From Mesorhizobium ciceri biovar biserrulae WSM1271 (lineage in GTDB: Bacteria > Pseudomonadota > Alphaproteobacteria > Rhizobiales > Rhizobiaceae), in contig NC_014923.1 in the NCBI RefSeq assembly GCF_000185905.1, positions 5,293,501 through 5,357,500 on the forward strand: a stretch of 64,000 nucleotides of DNA, given 5' to 3'. Positions within the stretch are counted from its first letter, which is position 1, and every line of letters starts with the position of its first letter. Of the stretch, positions 1-7,880 are shown piece by piece. The notes beneath the pieces were generated by a model that saw only the letters and a program-made list of their open reading frames with translations, was not told the origin of the DNA and did no database searches. The position numbers and the translations under genes were made by a program.

Positions 1-397
1 TGAAGGTGTCGTCGATGCCGAGCGGCCGGTTGATCCAGCGCCAGCGGTCGCCGTCGCGGGTCAGCGTGAAATGCTCGGGATAGCCCAGCGCCTGCTGCTC
101 CATCAGCAGTTCCAGCAAGTCCCAGCCGGCCAGCGTCATGTGCGGCAGCGACTGGCAGCGCAGCGGGTCCTCGGCCAGCACCAGCGCCCGGTCCTGCATC
201 TCGGCGACATAGTGCTCGTCGACGTCGATCAGGTTTTCCAGCACGCTGCCTTTCGGCCCGACGACATGCGGCTCGATGTTGACCGCATACATGTAGGCGT
301 CTTCGTGGAAAGGGAACGGGAAGCGCCTGATGTGCTCAGGGCTGTTCCTGAAGGTGAAGTCGTCGCGGAACGTTTCCTTGCGAAAGGTGATGCCCAT
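1..397 (-). CDS. dmmC: Heme-dependent oxidative N-demethylase (DUF3445), DmmC-like, 3' end cut by window edge
   Basis: About 132 N-terminal codons are visible, beginning with residues MGITFRKETF and continuing off the left edge. The sequence resembles the heme-dependent oxidative N-demethylase family (DUF3445), PAS-fold heme proteins that use O2 and electrons from a flavin/2Fe-2S reductase to remove a methyl group from dimethylamine. An AGGAGGA ribosome-binding site sits just ahead of the ATG, and the gene starts 9 bp after the reductase gene stops, so it is the distal gene of a four-gene operon. The family call is from recognition of the N-terminal half and from context. The heme ligand region is not in view, so function is inferred. 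Confidence 0.75.
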   Translation of the reverse strand, partial: MGITFRKETFRDDFTFRNSPEHIRRFPFPFHEDAYMYAVNIEPHVVGPKGSVLENLIDVDEHYVAEMQDRALVLAEDPLRCQSLPHMTLAGWDLLELLMEQQALGYPEHFTLTRDGDRWRWINRPLGIDDTF

Positions 398-406
398 GAT
401 TTCCTC

Positions 407-1372
407 CTAGCGCTCCAGGACCAGCGACCGGCCCTCGAAGCGCGACACGCACGGCATGATCTTCTTGCCCGAACGGTGCTCTTCCTCGCTCAGCCAGTGG
501 TCGTTGTGGATGAACTTGCCGTCGCAAGAGATGACGTTGGTTTCGCACTGGCCGCAGACGCCGCCGCGGCAGAGATAGGGCGGATCGACGCCGGCCGCTT
601 CGATCGCTTCCAGCAGGCTCTGCTGCTCATCGACGCGGATCGTCTTGCCGCTGACGGCAAGCGTCACGTCGAAAGGCAGGCCAGGCTGGGGGGCCGCGAA
701 ATGCTCGAAATGCACGGTTTCCGATGGCCAACCGAGGCTTGCCGCGCGATCACGCACCCAGTTGATCATGCCAGCCGGGCCGCAGACATAGAGATGCGTG
801 CCGAGCGGCTGCGTCGACAGCAGCCGGTCGAGTTCGATGCGCTCGTCAAGGTCGTCATGATAGAGCCTGACCCGGCGGTCGTAGCGCTCGCGCAGCACAT
901 CGGCGTAGGTGCCGAGCGATGCGGTGCGGCAGGTGTAGTGCAGTTCGAAATTGCCGCCTTCCGCCGCAAGCTGAGCGGTCTGCGCCATGAACGGCGTGAT
1001 GCCGATGCCGCCGGCCAGCATCAGATGCTTTTTGGCGCGCAGGTCGAGCGAGAACAGATTGACGGGATAGCTGACCACCATCTCCATGCCGGGCTTGACG
1101 TTCCGGTGCATGAACAGCGAGCCGCCGCGGCCGACATCGTCGCGGCGCACCGAGATCGTGTATTCGCGCGTGTCGAGCGGCGAGCCCATCAGCGAATAGG
1201 GGTTGAGCCTGGTGCGTTCGCCGTCGCGCATCTCGACCACGACATGGGCGCCGCCGGAAAAGGTCGGCAGCAACTCGCCGTCGCGCCGGCGGAAATGGAA
1301 GCGGGTGACGAGGTCGTTGACCGGGACGACGTCGCTGACCACGACATCGAGTTTTGTGGTTCCGGTGCTCAT
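407..1372 (-). CDS. dmmB: FMN/2Fe-2S reductase component of dimethylamine monooxygenase (PDR/VanB type)
   Basis: The 321-residue product is a phthalate-dioxygenase-reductase-type protein. It has an N-terminal flavin barrel with NPYSL near residue 57, an NAD(P)H-binding domain with GGIGITP (121-127) and CGPA (197-200), and a C-terminal plant-type ferredoxin with Cys268, Cys273, Cys276 and Cys308. It should pass electrons from NAD(P)H to the heme N-demethylase encoded just downstream. I chose the ATG at 1372 because it overlaps the dmmA stop by 4 bp and follows a GGAGG-like site; the frame stays open upstream but only as antisense-style sequence inside dmmA. The DmmB name is inferred from operon order. 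Confidence 0.85.
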   Translation of the reverse strand: MSTGTTKLDVVVSDVVPVNDLVTRFHFRRRDGELLPTFSGGAHVVVEMRDGERTRLNPYSLMGSPLDTREYTISVRRDDVGRGGSLFMHRNVKPGMEMVVSYPVNLFSLDLRAKKHLMLAGGIGITPFMAQTAQLAAEGGNFELHYTCRTASLGTYADVLRERYDRRVRLYHDDLDERIELDRLLSTQPLGTHLYVCGPAGMINWVRDRAASLGWPSETVHFEHFAAPQPGLPFDVTLAVSGKTIRVDEQQSLLEAIEAAGVDPPYLCRGGVCGQCETNVISCDGKFIHNDHWLSEEEHRSGKKIMPCVSRFEGRSLVLER

Positions 1373-1965
1373 CGGAAAACCTCCTCCATCGGAGGAATCT
1401 CGCTGCGATCCTCGGCGTTGATGCAGACGCCCTGGAACGCCGCGATGCGCCTGGAATAATGATCGCGCACCAGAAGCAGCAGGCCGCAATGCGCGCAGGT
1501 CGCCGGCTGCGTCGTCACATTCTCGGTGATGCCCTTGCAGTGGACGCATTGCATGCGCCGCGCCAGCGAACCGCGGTGCTCGGTCTGGATCGAAGTGTGG
1601 TCGATGCCGGCTTCAAGCGCCACCTGCATCGCCTGGCCGATCAGGCCCTCAGTGCCGGCGAGATAGAGGCGCAGGCCCATATGCGCATTTGCCAGTGTCT
1701 GCCTAAGCCGTGGCAGCAGGCTGGCGAAGGATGGCGACAGATGAAACTGCGCCGGTCTCAGCGCTTGGAGGGCTGCGGTGTGTTTGCCGTCAGGCCCGGG
1801 AATGAAGACGATTTCGGCGTCGTCGAAAAACCCGGGCGGCGCACTCCCGGCCATCTCCGCTATCGCCAGTGCCCCTTCCGCATCCGTGATAAAAAGATGA
1901 TGCTTGCCGGGCTGCGGAGACAAGGTTCCGTAAACAGGCCGGCTGATGATGCTTTTGGCTGCCAT
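1369..1965 (-). CDS. dmmA: DmmA-like small Cys-rich subunit of dimethylamine monooxygenase
   Basis: The 198-residue product carries two CxxC pairs (Cys140/143 and Cys157/160), with the second followed by Gly. This is a rubredoxin- or zinc-ribbon-like knuckle in the C-terminal third, and the N-terminal two thirds are alpha/beta-like with no clear motif. It matches what is annotated elsewhere as the DmmA family, which is needed with a flavin reductase and a heme subunit for dimethylamine oxidation. It overlaps dmmB by 4 bp, implying coupled translation. Whether the four Cys bind Fe (electron relay) or Zn (structure) cannot be told from sequence. Confidence 0.75.
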   Translation of the reverse strand: MAAKSIISRPVYGTLSPQPGKHHLFITDAEGALAIAEMAGSAPPGFFDDAEIVFIPGPDGKHTAALQALRPAQFHLSPSFASLLPRLRQTLANAHMGLRLYLAGTEGLIGQAMQVALEAGIDHTSIQTEHRGSLARRMQCVHCKGITENVTTQPATCAHCGLLLLVRDHYSRRIAAFQGVCINAEDRSEIPPMEEVFR

Positions 1966-2037
1966 TTAAGTCTTCGTGCCTTCGAGCGCTTCACCGTTTC
2001 ATAGAAACGGCGGACCGCTCTATCTCTTTGCTTTGAC

Positions 2038-2081
2038 GCAATTCCGGACGGAAAACCGTTTCACACTTTTCCTGGAATTGC
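2038..2081. repeat. Rhizobial palindromic intergenic repeat (GCAATTCC type)
   Basis: Inverted arms GCAATTCC (2038-2045) and GGAATTGC (2074-2081) flank a core that reads, on the minus strand, GGAAAAGTGTGAAACGGTTT. The element fills most of the 142-bp gap between the GcvT-like gene and dmmA. I recognise this as a type dispersed in many copies in Mesorhizobium genomes; that is from memory, not a search. It may fold in the operon mRNA. Confidence 0.7.
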
Positions 2082-2107
2082 TCGAACCCCTCGCCGTCGA
2101 CTATGCC

Positions 2108-3241
2108 TCAACCTTTCGCCGTGCGCTTGGTCTTCTTGGGATCGTCGAATGGCAATGGCTGGGCGGTGGCCTTGATGGCGCCGCTCCTGTTGCGGATTTC
2201 GAGCTCGGTGTCCTTGACCGCGCAGTCGACGTCGAGGCGGGCGATGCCCATCGATTTCTCGACCAGGGGCGAATACATGGCGCAGGTTACCACGCCCACC
2301 TTCTTGCCGTCGCGATAGACCGGCGCACCCTCATCGGCCGGCTCCTTGCCGTCGAGCAGAACGCCGTAGATCTTGAAGCGCTCCTTACCCTTGAGGCGAT
2401 AATGCTCCTCGGCGCCTCGAAAGCCGGTCTTTCCGGGGCTGACGGTGAAGTCGAGGCCGAGCTCCCACAGCGTGTCGCCGGGTCCTTCGTTCTCGAACGG
2501 ATATTTCTGCGAATTGTCGTAGGGGTAGAACAGCAAGTAGCTTTCCACCCGCAGCATATCGAGGGTGGTGAAGCGGCACGGAATGATGCCGGCGCTCTTG
2601 CCCTCGTCGAGGATCCTGTCCCAGATCGTGCCGGCATCCTGGCCGCGGCAGAAGATCTCGTAGCCGCGCTCGCCGGTGTAGCCGGTGCGCGAGATCATGA
2701 CGGGCAAACCGAACAGTTGCGTCTGCATATGATGGAAATAGTTGAGGTCGCGAATGCCCGGCACGTGCTTGGCCAGATAGTCGACGGCGGTTGGCCCCTG
2801 CAGCGAAAGATCGTGCAGATTGTCGTCGAAGCGCAGCGACACGTCGCGGCCCATAGCCGCCCGCTGCAACTCCTCATGACCGGTGCCCGAACCATGCACG
2901 ACCATCCAGGCATTGGGGCCGGTGCGGTAGAGGATGCAATCGTCGGTGAATTTTCCCGCCTCGTTCAGCATGCAGGCATAGGCCGACTTGCCGGGGTAGA
3001 TCTTTTCGACGTCGCGCGTCGTCGCCAGGTCGATCAGGTGTGAAGCATGCGGCCCGGTGATGTGCACCTTCTTGAGGCCGGAGACATCCATCAGGCCAGC
3101 CTTGGTGCGGATGGCGATGTACTCCTCGTCGGCATCCTTGTCGTAGGTCCAGGCGGTTCCCATGCCGCTCCAGTCTTCGAGCTTCGAACCGAGCGCTCGG
3201 TGGCGATCCGCCAGGGTCGAAAATCTCCAGGATGCCGTCAT
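2108..3241 (-). CDS. dmmD: GcvT-like aminomethyltransferase, DmmD-like
   Basis: The 377-residue product belongs to the GcvT / dimethylglycine-dehydrogenase C-terminal family, which binds tetrahydrofolate and captures C1 groups from amine demethylation. Visible family signatures are SLQGP in the middle, SRTGYTGERGYEIF, and the C-terminal barrel with GVVTCAMYSP. Heading a dmmABC operon, it probably captures formaldehyde released by the monooxygenase as methylene-THF. I chose the ATG at 3241 (MTASWRFSTL) over an upstream extension because it begins the conserved region and the extension has poor coding character. The gap to dmmA is 142 bp and holds a palindromic repeat. Confidence 0.8.
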   Translation of the reverse strand: MTASWRFSTLADRHRALGSKLEDWSGMGTAWTYDKDADEEYIAIRTKAGLMDVSGLKKVHITGPHASHLIDLATTRDVEKIYPGKSAYACMLNEAGKFTDDCILYRTGPNAWMVVHGSGTGHEELQRAAMGRDVSLRFDDNLHDLSLQGPTAVDYLAKHVPGIRDLNYFHHMQTQLFGLPVMISRTGYTGERGYEIFCRGQDAGTIWDRILDEGKSAGIIPCRFTTLDMLRVESYLLFYPYDNSQKYPFENEGPGDTLWELGLDFTVSPGKTGFRGAEEHYRLKGKERFKIYGVLLDGKEPADEGAPVYRDGKKVGVVTCAMYSPLVEKSMGIARLDVDCAVKDTELEIRNRSGAIKATAQPLPFDDPKKTKRTAKG

Positions 3242-3527
3242 CCGCTCGTCCTCCGTTTCGATAAAGCTCTGCTGTTCCCTGCCCCCTGCGCAGTGGCGGG
3301 AGCTTTGACCGAATATTGATCGCAAACGCCAGGACGCCGCAATACCCATAAGCAATTAATTTCATTGTCAGGCAAAATCCACCGCGCAAAGCAAACAGTT
3401 AACCTCACGTAAATCGCGCTTGACAATTGCGGGATTCGGACTGAATTTATGAAAAAAATTTCACTCTCTTGAAAGAGGGCAGCGGCCGGCCAATTCGGGG
3501 CCTGGCGTTGGAAAAAGGGGAAAACCG
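3242..3527. promoter_or_regulatory. Divergent promoter region between the dmm operon and the small-membrane-protein/permease operon
   Basis: This 286-bp stretch separates two divergent methylamine operons and has no credible gene. On the plus strand TTGACA (3420-3425) followed by AATTTA (3444-3449), spacing 18, is a candidate promoter. A short CTCTTGAAAGAG palindrome and a run of A lie downstream of it. The left half probably carries the dmm promoter, but I see no convincing boxes there. No strong palindromic operator was found. Confidence 0.5.
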
Positions 3528-3815
3528 ATGTCAGACATGCAACAGCGCATCGAAGCGCTGTACCGCTCCGACGTGCGCGGATCTGCGCTCCTGATCGTCT
3601 GCCTGTGGGCGACGATCCTCTTCGTCCTGCTCATGACATGGCCCTACATCCCGCACAGCGGCATCAAGGCCGTGGTCGCGATCGCCGCCGCCGCCGTGCT
3701 GATCTTCAACACGGCCGCCATCCTGGCGATGGTCAAGCACTACAAGGAAGACAAGGAATTCATCTACGGGCTCGACATCAAGAACGCCGACGCATTCCGC
3801 AACCGCAAGTCCTGA
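3528..3815 (+). CDS. Small two-helix membrane protein, unknown function
   Basis: The 95-residue product starts with a short charged segment, has two hydrophobic helices (about residues 19-38 and 46-68, the second ending in ILAMVKHYKED) and a charged tail. I do not recognise a family. It is the first of three tiny membrane-protein genes packed directly ahead of an APC permease: 12 bp to the second, then 35 bp, then 14 bp to the permease. A GGGG-containing ribosome-binding site precedes the ATG. The close packing suggests subunits or assembly factors of the permease, which is inference only. Confidence 0.75.
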   Translation: MSDMQQRIEALYRSDVRGSALLIVCLWATILFVLLMTWPYIPHSGIKAVVAIAAAAVLIFNTAAILAMVKHYKEDKEFIYGLDIKNADAFRNRKS

Positions 3816-3827
3816 GGGGTAGAAGAA

Positions 3828-4205
3828 ATGTCCCGCTACACGCCGCCGGAGCAGAGCAAGGCCGGGCAGGTTTTCGACATCGCCGTCGTCGTCGTCGCCA
3901 TTTTCGTGGCGCTGTGGCTGCCGCTGAAACTGGGCCTCGCCGGTGCGGCGAAATCCATCGACGCCCTCGACGCCAAGACGTGGGAAGCGCTCGGCCAGAA
4001 CCCGACCATGGCCTCGATCTGGGAAAAGCTCGGCTACACGCCCGAGACCGCGCACGACATCATCCAGAACCGCTTCCATTATGTCATCGACTGGCCGACG
4101 CTGATCATAATGGCTGCGGTGCTGATAGGCTATTTCGTCTTCCTGTTTCGCGCATCCGACCGCGAATATCGCGACGTCATCAACGAAAAATTCGACGACA
4201 AGTAA
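3828..4205 (+). CDS. Small two-helix membrane protein, unknown function
   Basis: The 125-residue product has a hydrophobic helix at about residues 16-37, a roughly 50-residue soluble loop rich in Asp, Lys and Trp, and a second helix at about 88-107, followed by a charged tail ending in DDK. No family is recognised. It begins 12 bp after the previous small membrane gene with AGAAG-like spacing and is clearly co-transcribed with it. The topology suggests both ends on the same side with a loop on the other face. Its role near the methylamine permease is unknown. Confidence 0.75.
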   Translation: MSRYTPPEQSKAGQVFDIAVVVVAIFVALWLPLKLGLAGAAKSIDALDAKTWEALGQNPTMASIWEKLGYTPETAHDIIQNRFHYVIDWPTLIIMAAVLIGYFVFLFRASDREYRDVINEKFDDK

Positions 4206-4240
4206 GAGTTCTGAGGACGATTTAATTCGGGGACACGATC

Positions 4241-4402
4241 ATGTGGGTGGCACTCTCTTACGCATGCTGGGGCATCTCGATCGTGCTCGCTTTGTGGATG
4301 CTTTACGACTGGTTCAAGGTCGACACGACCTTCTCCGAAGAGGTGCTGACCTCGTCGCGCGAAGGCGAACTGGAAGCCACTTCCGAAAAACACCGGATCT
4401 GA
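4241..4402 (+). CDS. 53-residue single-helix membrane protein
   Basis: A short frame opens with MWVALSYACWGISIVLALWM, one membrane helix, followed by an acidic tail with FSEEVLTSSREGELEATSEK and ends in HRI. The codon pattern matches its neighbours (G/C at third positions), a GGGGA ribosome-binding site precedes the ATG, and it lies between two co-directional genes with 35- and 14-bp gaps, so I consider it real despite its size. With the two preceding genes it forms a trio of tiny membrane proteins ahead of the APC permease. No function can be assigned. Confidence 0.7.
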   Translation: MWVALSYACWGISIVLALWMLYDWFKVDTTFSEEVLTSSREGELEATSEKHRI

Positions 4403-4416
4403 GTGAGGATTGAACA

Positions 4417-5820
4417 ATGACGATCGCACTTGAACCGGCTGCCCCGGCTGTCCAAGGGGACAGAGTTTCACTCCTGCGCGTGCTCGGACCGGCCCATGTC
4501 TGGGCGCTCGGCGTCGGCATCGTCCTGGTCGGCGAATTCACCGGCTGGAATTTCTCGGCGGACAAGGGTGGCGCGCTGGCCGCGCTGATCGTCTGCTGGG
4601 TCGTCGGATTGCTCTACACCTCGGTCGCGATGATCGATTCCGAGGTGACATCGACCGTGGCCGCCGCCGGCGGCCAGTATGCGCAGGCAAAGCACATCGT
4701 CGGACCGCTGATGGCGTTCAACGTCGCGCTGTTCCTGGTCTTTGCCTACACGATGCTCGAAGTGTCCGACGCCATCCTGCTCGGCGACACCATCGTCGCC
4801 AAGGCCGGCGTCGAAGGGCTCACCCACAATTCCTTCATCGCCGCGACCATCGTCGTGCTGGCGTGGCTGAACTATCGCGGCGTGCTGATGACGCTCAACG
4901 TCAACTTCGTCATCACCGCGATCGCCTATATCTCGATCGTCATCCTGTTCTTCTCGGTCAGCCCGTGGACGCAAGGCGCGGTGCTGAAGCTGAACGAACT
5001 GGTCACCCCTGGCAATGCGCTTCCCTATGGCTGGATCGGCGTCATCGCCGCCTTCCAGTTCGGCATCTGGTACTATCTCGGCATCGAAGGCACCACACAG
5101 GCCGCCGAGGAAGTGCGCTCCCCGGCCCGCTCGCTGCCTTACGGCACCATGGCCGGCATGATCACGCTTTTGATCGCGGCGGCCATGACCTGGTATGTCT
5201 GCGCCTCGCTGATGCCCTGGGAATATCTCGGCATCACCTACTATCCACTGTGGGACGCCGGCAAGCTGACCGGCAGCGCGCTGCTCGAGAACCTGTTGTT
5301 CGTCGCCACGCTGCTCGCCGCACTGGCGTCGGCCAATGGCTGCATCAACGATGCGGCGCGCGCCTGGTTCTCGCTCGGCCGTGACCGCTATCTGCCGACA
5401 TGGTTCTCGGCCGTGCATCCGAAATATCGCACGCCCTATCGCTCGATCCTGTTCCTGCTGCCGATCGCGCTGGCCTTCGCCTTCATCGCCGACCTCAACC
5501 AGGCGATCACCTTCTCGATCCTGTCGGGGGTGCTGCAATACACGTTCATGAGCATCAACATCATCATGTTCCGCAAGAAGTGGCCGCTGGGCTCGATCCG
5601 CCGAGGCTACACCCACCCCTTCCATCCGATCCCGGCCATGGTGCTGTTCTGCCTGTGCGTGGTGACCTTCTTCGCCATCTTCCTCGGCTTCGGCTCGCAG
5701 CTGATCGCCATGGTCGCCTTCTACTTCCTGATCTCGCTGTGGTTCCACTTCTACCGTTACAAATTCGTGCGGCGCGGCGACCAGTTCACCATGCCGTGGC
5801 CAAAGCCGCAGGGTTATTGA
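4417..5820 (+). CDS. APC-family permease, ethanolamine-transporter type, candidate methylamine permease
   Basis: The 467-residue product has about 12 hydrophobic segments. Its N-terminus, with HVWALGVGIVLVGEFTGWNF and a KGG motif, is like the ethanolamine-permease branch of the amino acid-polyamine-organocation superfamily, proton-driven uptake carriers of the inner membrane. It sits 14 bp after a trio of small membrane genes and upstream of the whole N-methylglutamate pathway, so methylamine, dimethylamine or a small alkanolamine is the likely substrate. The substrate is inferred from context. An imperfect hairpin just after the stop may attenuate transcription into the next gene. Confidence 0.8.
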   Translation: MTIALEPAAPAVQGDRVSLLRVLGPAHVWALGVGIVLVGEFTGWNFSADKGGALAALIVCWVVGLLYTSVAMIDSEVTSTVAAAGGQYAQAKHIVGPLMAFNVALFLVFAYTMLEVSDAILLGDTIVAKAGVEGLTHNSFIAATIVVLAWLNYRGVLMTLNVNFVITAIAYISIVILFFSVSPWTQGAVLKLNELVTPGNALPYGWIGVIAAFQFGIWYYLGIEGTTQAAEEVRSPARSLPYGTMAGMITLLIAAAMTWYVCASLMPWEYLGITYYPLWDAGKLTGSALLENLLFVATLLAALASANGCINDAARAWFSLGRDRYLPTWFSAVHPKYRTPYRSILFLLPIALAFAFIADLNQAITFSILSGVLQYTFMSINIIMFRKKWPLGSIRRGYTHPFHPIPAMVLFCLCVVTFFAIFLGFGSQLIAMVAFYFLISLWFHFYRYKFVRRGDQFTMPWPKPQGY

Positions 5821-5827
5821 TGGGAGT

Positions 5828-5854
5828 AGGCCCGTCCGGATCCCGGGCGGGCCT
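5828..5854 (+). terminator. Hairpin after the permease gene (attenuator or processing stem)
   Basis: AGGCCCGTCCGG pairs with CCGGGCGGGCCT across a 3-base ATC loop, 12 pairs including one G-T, starting 8 bp after the permease stop. There is no T-run, so it is more likely a partial terminator or mRNA-stabilising stem than a full stop. Confidence 0.45.
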
Positions 5855-5865
5855 GGCATGAGAAA

Positions 5866-6555
5866 ATGTCCGATCTGACATCAGCACTGCTGGCCGGGGC
5901 CATTGTCCTGGTTGTCGTTCTCCACCTTGCCTGGCAAGCGCGTGCCAGCCGCAGCAGGGCATCGATGGCGCTCGCCGTCGAGCAGGACCGCATCCGCACA
6001 ATCATCGCCGATGCTGCCAATGTTTCGGATGGCACCGCCGGCGTCATCACCTGGGAAGGATCCTGGAACAGCAAACGTGTCCAGGTGCGCACCATCGTCG
6101 ATACGCTGGCGACGCGCAAACTGCCGGCGCGCTGGCTCAGTGTTTCGATCACCGAAGAGGTCGCGGTACCAGCCACCTTCGACATGATGATGCGGCCGGG
6201 CTCGCCGACGACCTTCTCCAATTTCGATCATCTCGAGCATACGCTGCCCAAGGCTCCGGGATTTCCCGCCGAGTCGGTGCTGCGCACCGACCGCAGGGCG
6301 GCGCGCTTTCCGCAAGGCCTGATCGCCAGCCATATCGAGATCTTTTCCGAAGGGCGCGCCAAGGAACTGCTGATCACGCCCAAGGGTATACGCATCGTCT
6401 GGCTTCTGGCCGAAGCCGAGCGGGCGCGCTATGGCGTTTTCCGGCAGGCCGAATTCGGCGACGCCGCACTCGATCCCGCGCTGATCGAAAGGCTGCTGAT
6501 GTCGGTGTCGGCGCTTCGCGACGCGATCAACAAAAGCGAACGGCAGGCCGCATGA
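5866..6555 (+). CDS. Membrane-anchored protein of unknown function
   Basis: The 229-residue product has one N-terminal membrane helix (about residues 5-24, LTSALLAGAIVLVVVLHLAW) and a roughly 200-residue soluble part with no motif I recognise. The soluble part contains a mixed beta-like region (WNSKRVQVRTIVDTLATRKL) and a helical C-terminus. The start codon has a weak ribosome-binding site (GAGAAA). It is followed by a 4-bp overlapping small membrane gene, so the two are translationally coupled. Position between the amine permease and mgsA suggests a link to methylamine use, but nothing in the sequence proves it. Confidence 0.75.
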   Translation: MSDLTSALLAGAIVLVVVLHLAWQARASRSRASMALAVEQDRIRTIIADAANVSDGTAGVITWEGSWNSKRVQVRTIVDTLATRKLPARWLSVSITEEVAVPATFDMMMRPGSPTTFSNFDHLEHTLPKAPGFPAESVLRTDRRAARFPQGLIASHIEIFSEGRAKELLITPKGIRIVWLLAEAERARYGVFRQAEFGDAALDPALIERLLMSVSALRDAINKSERQAA

Positions 6556-6875
6556 CCAGTTCCGCCACTGCACCCACCAATCCCTATCTGGTTCTCGGCG
6601 CCGCAATCGTGCTGCCGGGAAGCGGGCACGTCATTCTGGGCGTGCCGGTGCGCGGCCTTCAATTCCTTTTCTTCATGGTGATCCTGGCATGGGTGACGGC
6701 CAAGATCGCGCCGCCCGATGCCAGCTTCGTCGGCCGTCACGCCGGCGGCTTCCTGATCTATGCTTTGTCGATCCTGGACGCCTACAAGCTCGCCCGCATC
6801 CGCACCGCCAAATGGGTTCACAACGCCCGGCAAGGCAACGATAGTGGGCAGAGCGGCATTGAGACGCATAGGTAA
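6552..6875 (+). CDS. Small membrane protein with a PGSGH..G...RG motif
   Basis: The 107-residue product has two or three hydrophobic segments (about residues 12-30, 36-50 and 62-78). It carries a PGSGHVILGVPVRG stretch resembling the PG.G....G...RG signature of small TM2- or DUF-type membrane proteins. Its ATG overlaps the preceding gene by 4 bp. The function is unknown. The following 104 bp to mgsA is AT-rich, with TTTGCA (6906-6911) and TGCAAA (6940-6945) as an inverted pair, and may hold a promoter for the mgs genes. Confidence 0.7.
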   Translation: MTSSATAPTNPYLVLGAAIVLPGSGHVILGVPVRGLQFLFFMVILAWVTAKIAPPDASFVGRHAGGFLIYALSILDAYKLARIRTAKWVHNARQGNDSGQSGIETHR

Positions 6876-6979
6876 TTAGAGGAATATTTTTTTCATACGA
6901 TTGAATTTGCAGACCTCATTCGATACATCATTTCAGAGTTGCAAACGATCTCTTAGCTACAAAACGTCGGGAGGCTGAC

Positions 6980-7876
6980 ATGTGTGGAATTGTCGGACTG
7001 TTTTTGAAGGACAAGTCGCTGGAACCCCAGCTTGGCGCGATGCTGTCGCAGATGCTGATCTCGCTCAGCGATCGCGGTCCCGATAGCGCCGGCATCGCCA
7101 TCTATGGCGCGCCGTCCAAGAATGAGGCCAAGATCACCATCCAGTCGGCCAAGCCCGACCGCGATTTCCGCGGCCTCGAGGCGGAGCTCGCCAAGGCCAT
7201 CGGCACGCCGGTGACGATCGCGGTGAAATCCACCCATGCAGTCGTCAGGACCACGCCTGCCAAGATCGATGAAGCGCGCGAAACCATCCAGGCGCTGCGC
7301 CCCGACATCCGCATCATGGGCGCCGGCGACGTGGTCGAGATCTACAAGGAAGTCGGCCTGCCCGAGGCTGTCGTCGATCGCTTCGATGTCCGCAAGATGA
7401 CCGGCACACATGGCATCGGCCATACCCGCATGGCGACGGAATCGGCGGTGACGACGATGGGCGCGCATCCGTTCTCGACCGGCGCCGACCAGTGCCTGGT
7501 GCACAATGGCTCGCTGTCGAACCACAACAATGTCCGCCGCGAACTGATCCGCGAAGGCATGTCCTTCGAAACCGAGAACGACACCGAAGTCGCTGCCGCC
7601 TATCTCTCGTCACAGATGGCGCATGGCAAGAATCTCGGCGAGGCGCTGGAAGGCACGCTCTCCGACCTCGACGGCTTCTTCACCTTCGTCGTCGGCACCA
7701 AGAACGGCTTTGGCGTGGTGCGCGATCCGATTGCCTGCAAGCCAGCCGTGATGGCCGAAACCGACCAATATGTCGCCTTCGGCTCGGAATATCGCGCGCT
7801 GACCAAACTGCCCGGCATAGACAATGCGAGGGTCTGGGAACCCGAGCCCGCAACCGTCTATTTCTGGGAGCATTGA
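6980..7876 (+). CDS. mgsA: N-methylglutamate synthase subunit A (class II glutamine amidotransferase)
   Basis: The 298-residue product begins MCGIVGLF, exposing Cys2 as the N-terminal nucleophile of class II glutamine amidotransferases. It also shows GIGHTRMAT, a glutamine-site loop, and a ..VHNGSLSNHN.. block typical of the GltB/PurF-type amidotransferase domain. In the N-methylglutamate pathway MgsA is the stand-alone equivalent of the glutamate-synthase amidotransferase domain, acting on gamma-glutamylmethylamide so that methylamine is channelled to MgsC. A GGGAGG ribosome-binding site precedes the ATG. mgsB follows after 4 bp. The assignment is strong because mgsB, mgsC and gmaS follow in order. 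Confidence 0.92.
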   Translation: MCGIVGLFLKDKSLEPQLGAMLSQMLISLSDRGPDSAGIAIYGAPSKNEAKITIQSAKPDRDFRGLEAELAKAIGTPVTIAVKSTHAVVRTTPAKIDEARETIQALRPDIRIMGAGDVVEIYKEVGLPEAVVDRFDVRKMTGTHGIGHTRMATESAVTTMGAHPFSTGADQCLVHNGSLSNHNNVRRELIREGMSFETENDTEVAAAYLSSQMAHGKNLGEALEGTLSDLDGFFTFVVGTKNGFGVVRDPIACKPAVMAETDQYVAFGSEYRALTKLPGIDNARVWEPEPATVYFWEH

Positions 7877-7880
7877 GTTC

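Noticed and set aside
71..1459. Long plus-strand open frame of about 460 codons
   Set aside because: It is antisense to dmmB/dmmA and has no recognisable motif. GC-rich third-position bias keeps the opposite frame open.
3420..3431. TTGACAATTGC at 3420 as a second copy of the mtn operator
   Set aside because: Only one arm is present and it contains a normal -35 box, so coincidence is likely.
4468..5859. Long minus-strand frame opposite the APC permease
   Set aside because: The product is His/Asp/Arg-rich with no hydrophobic segments or motifs. The plus-strand permease explains the region.
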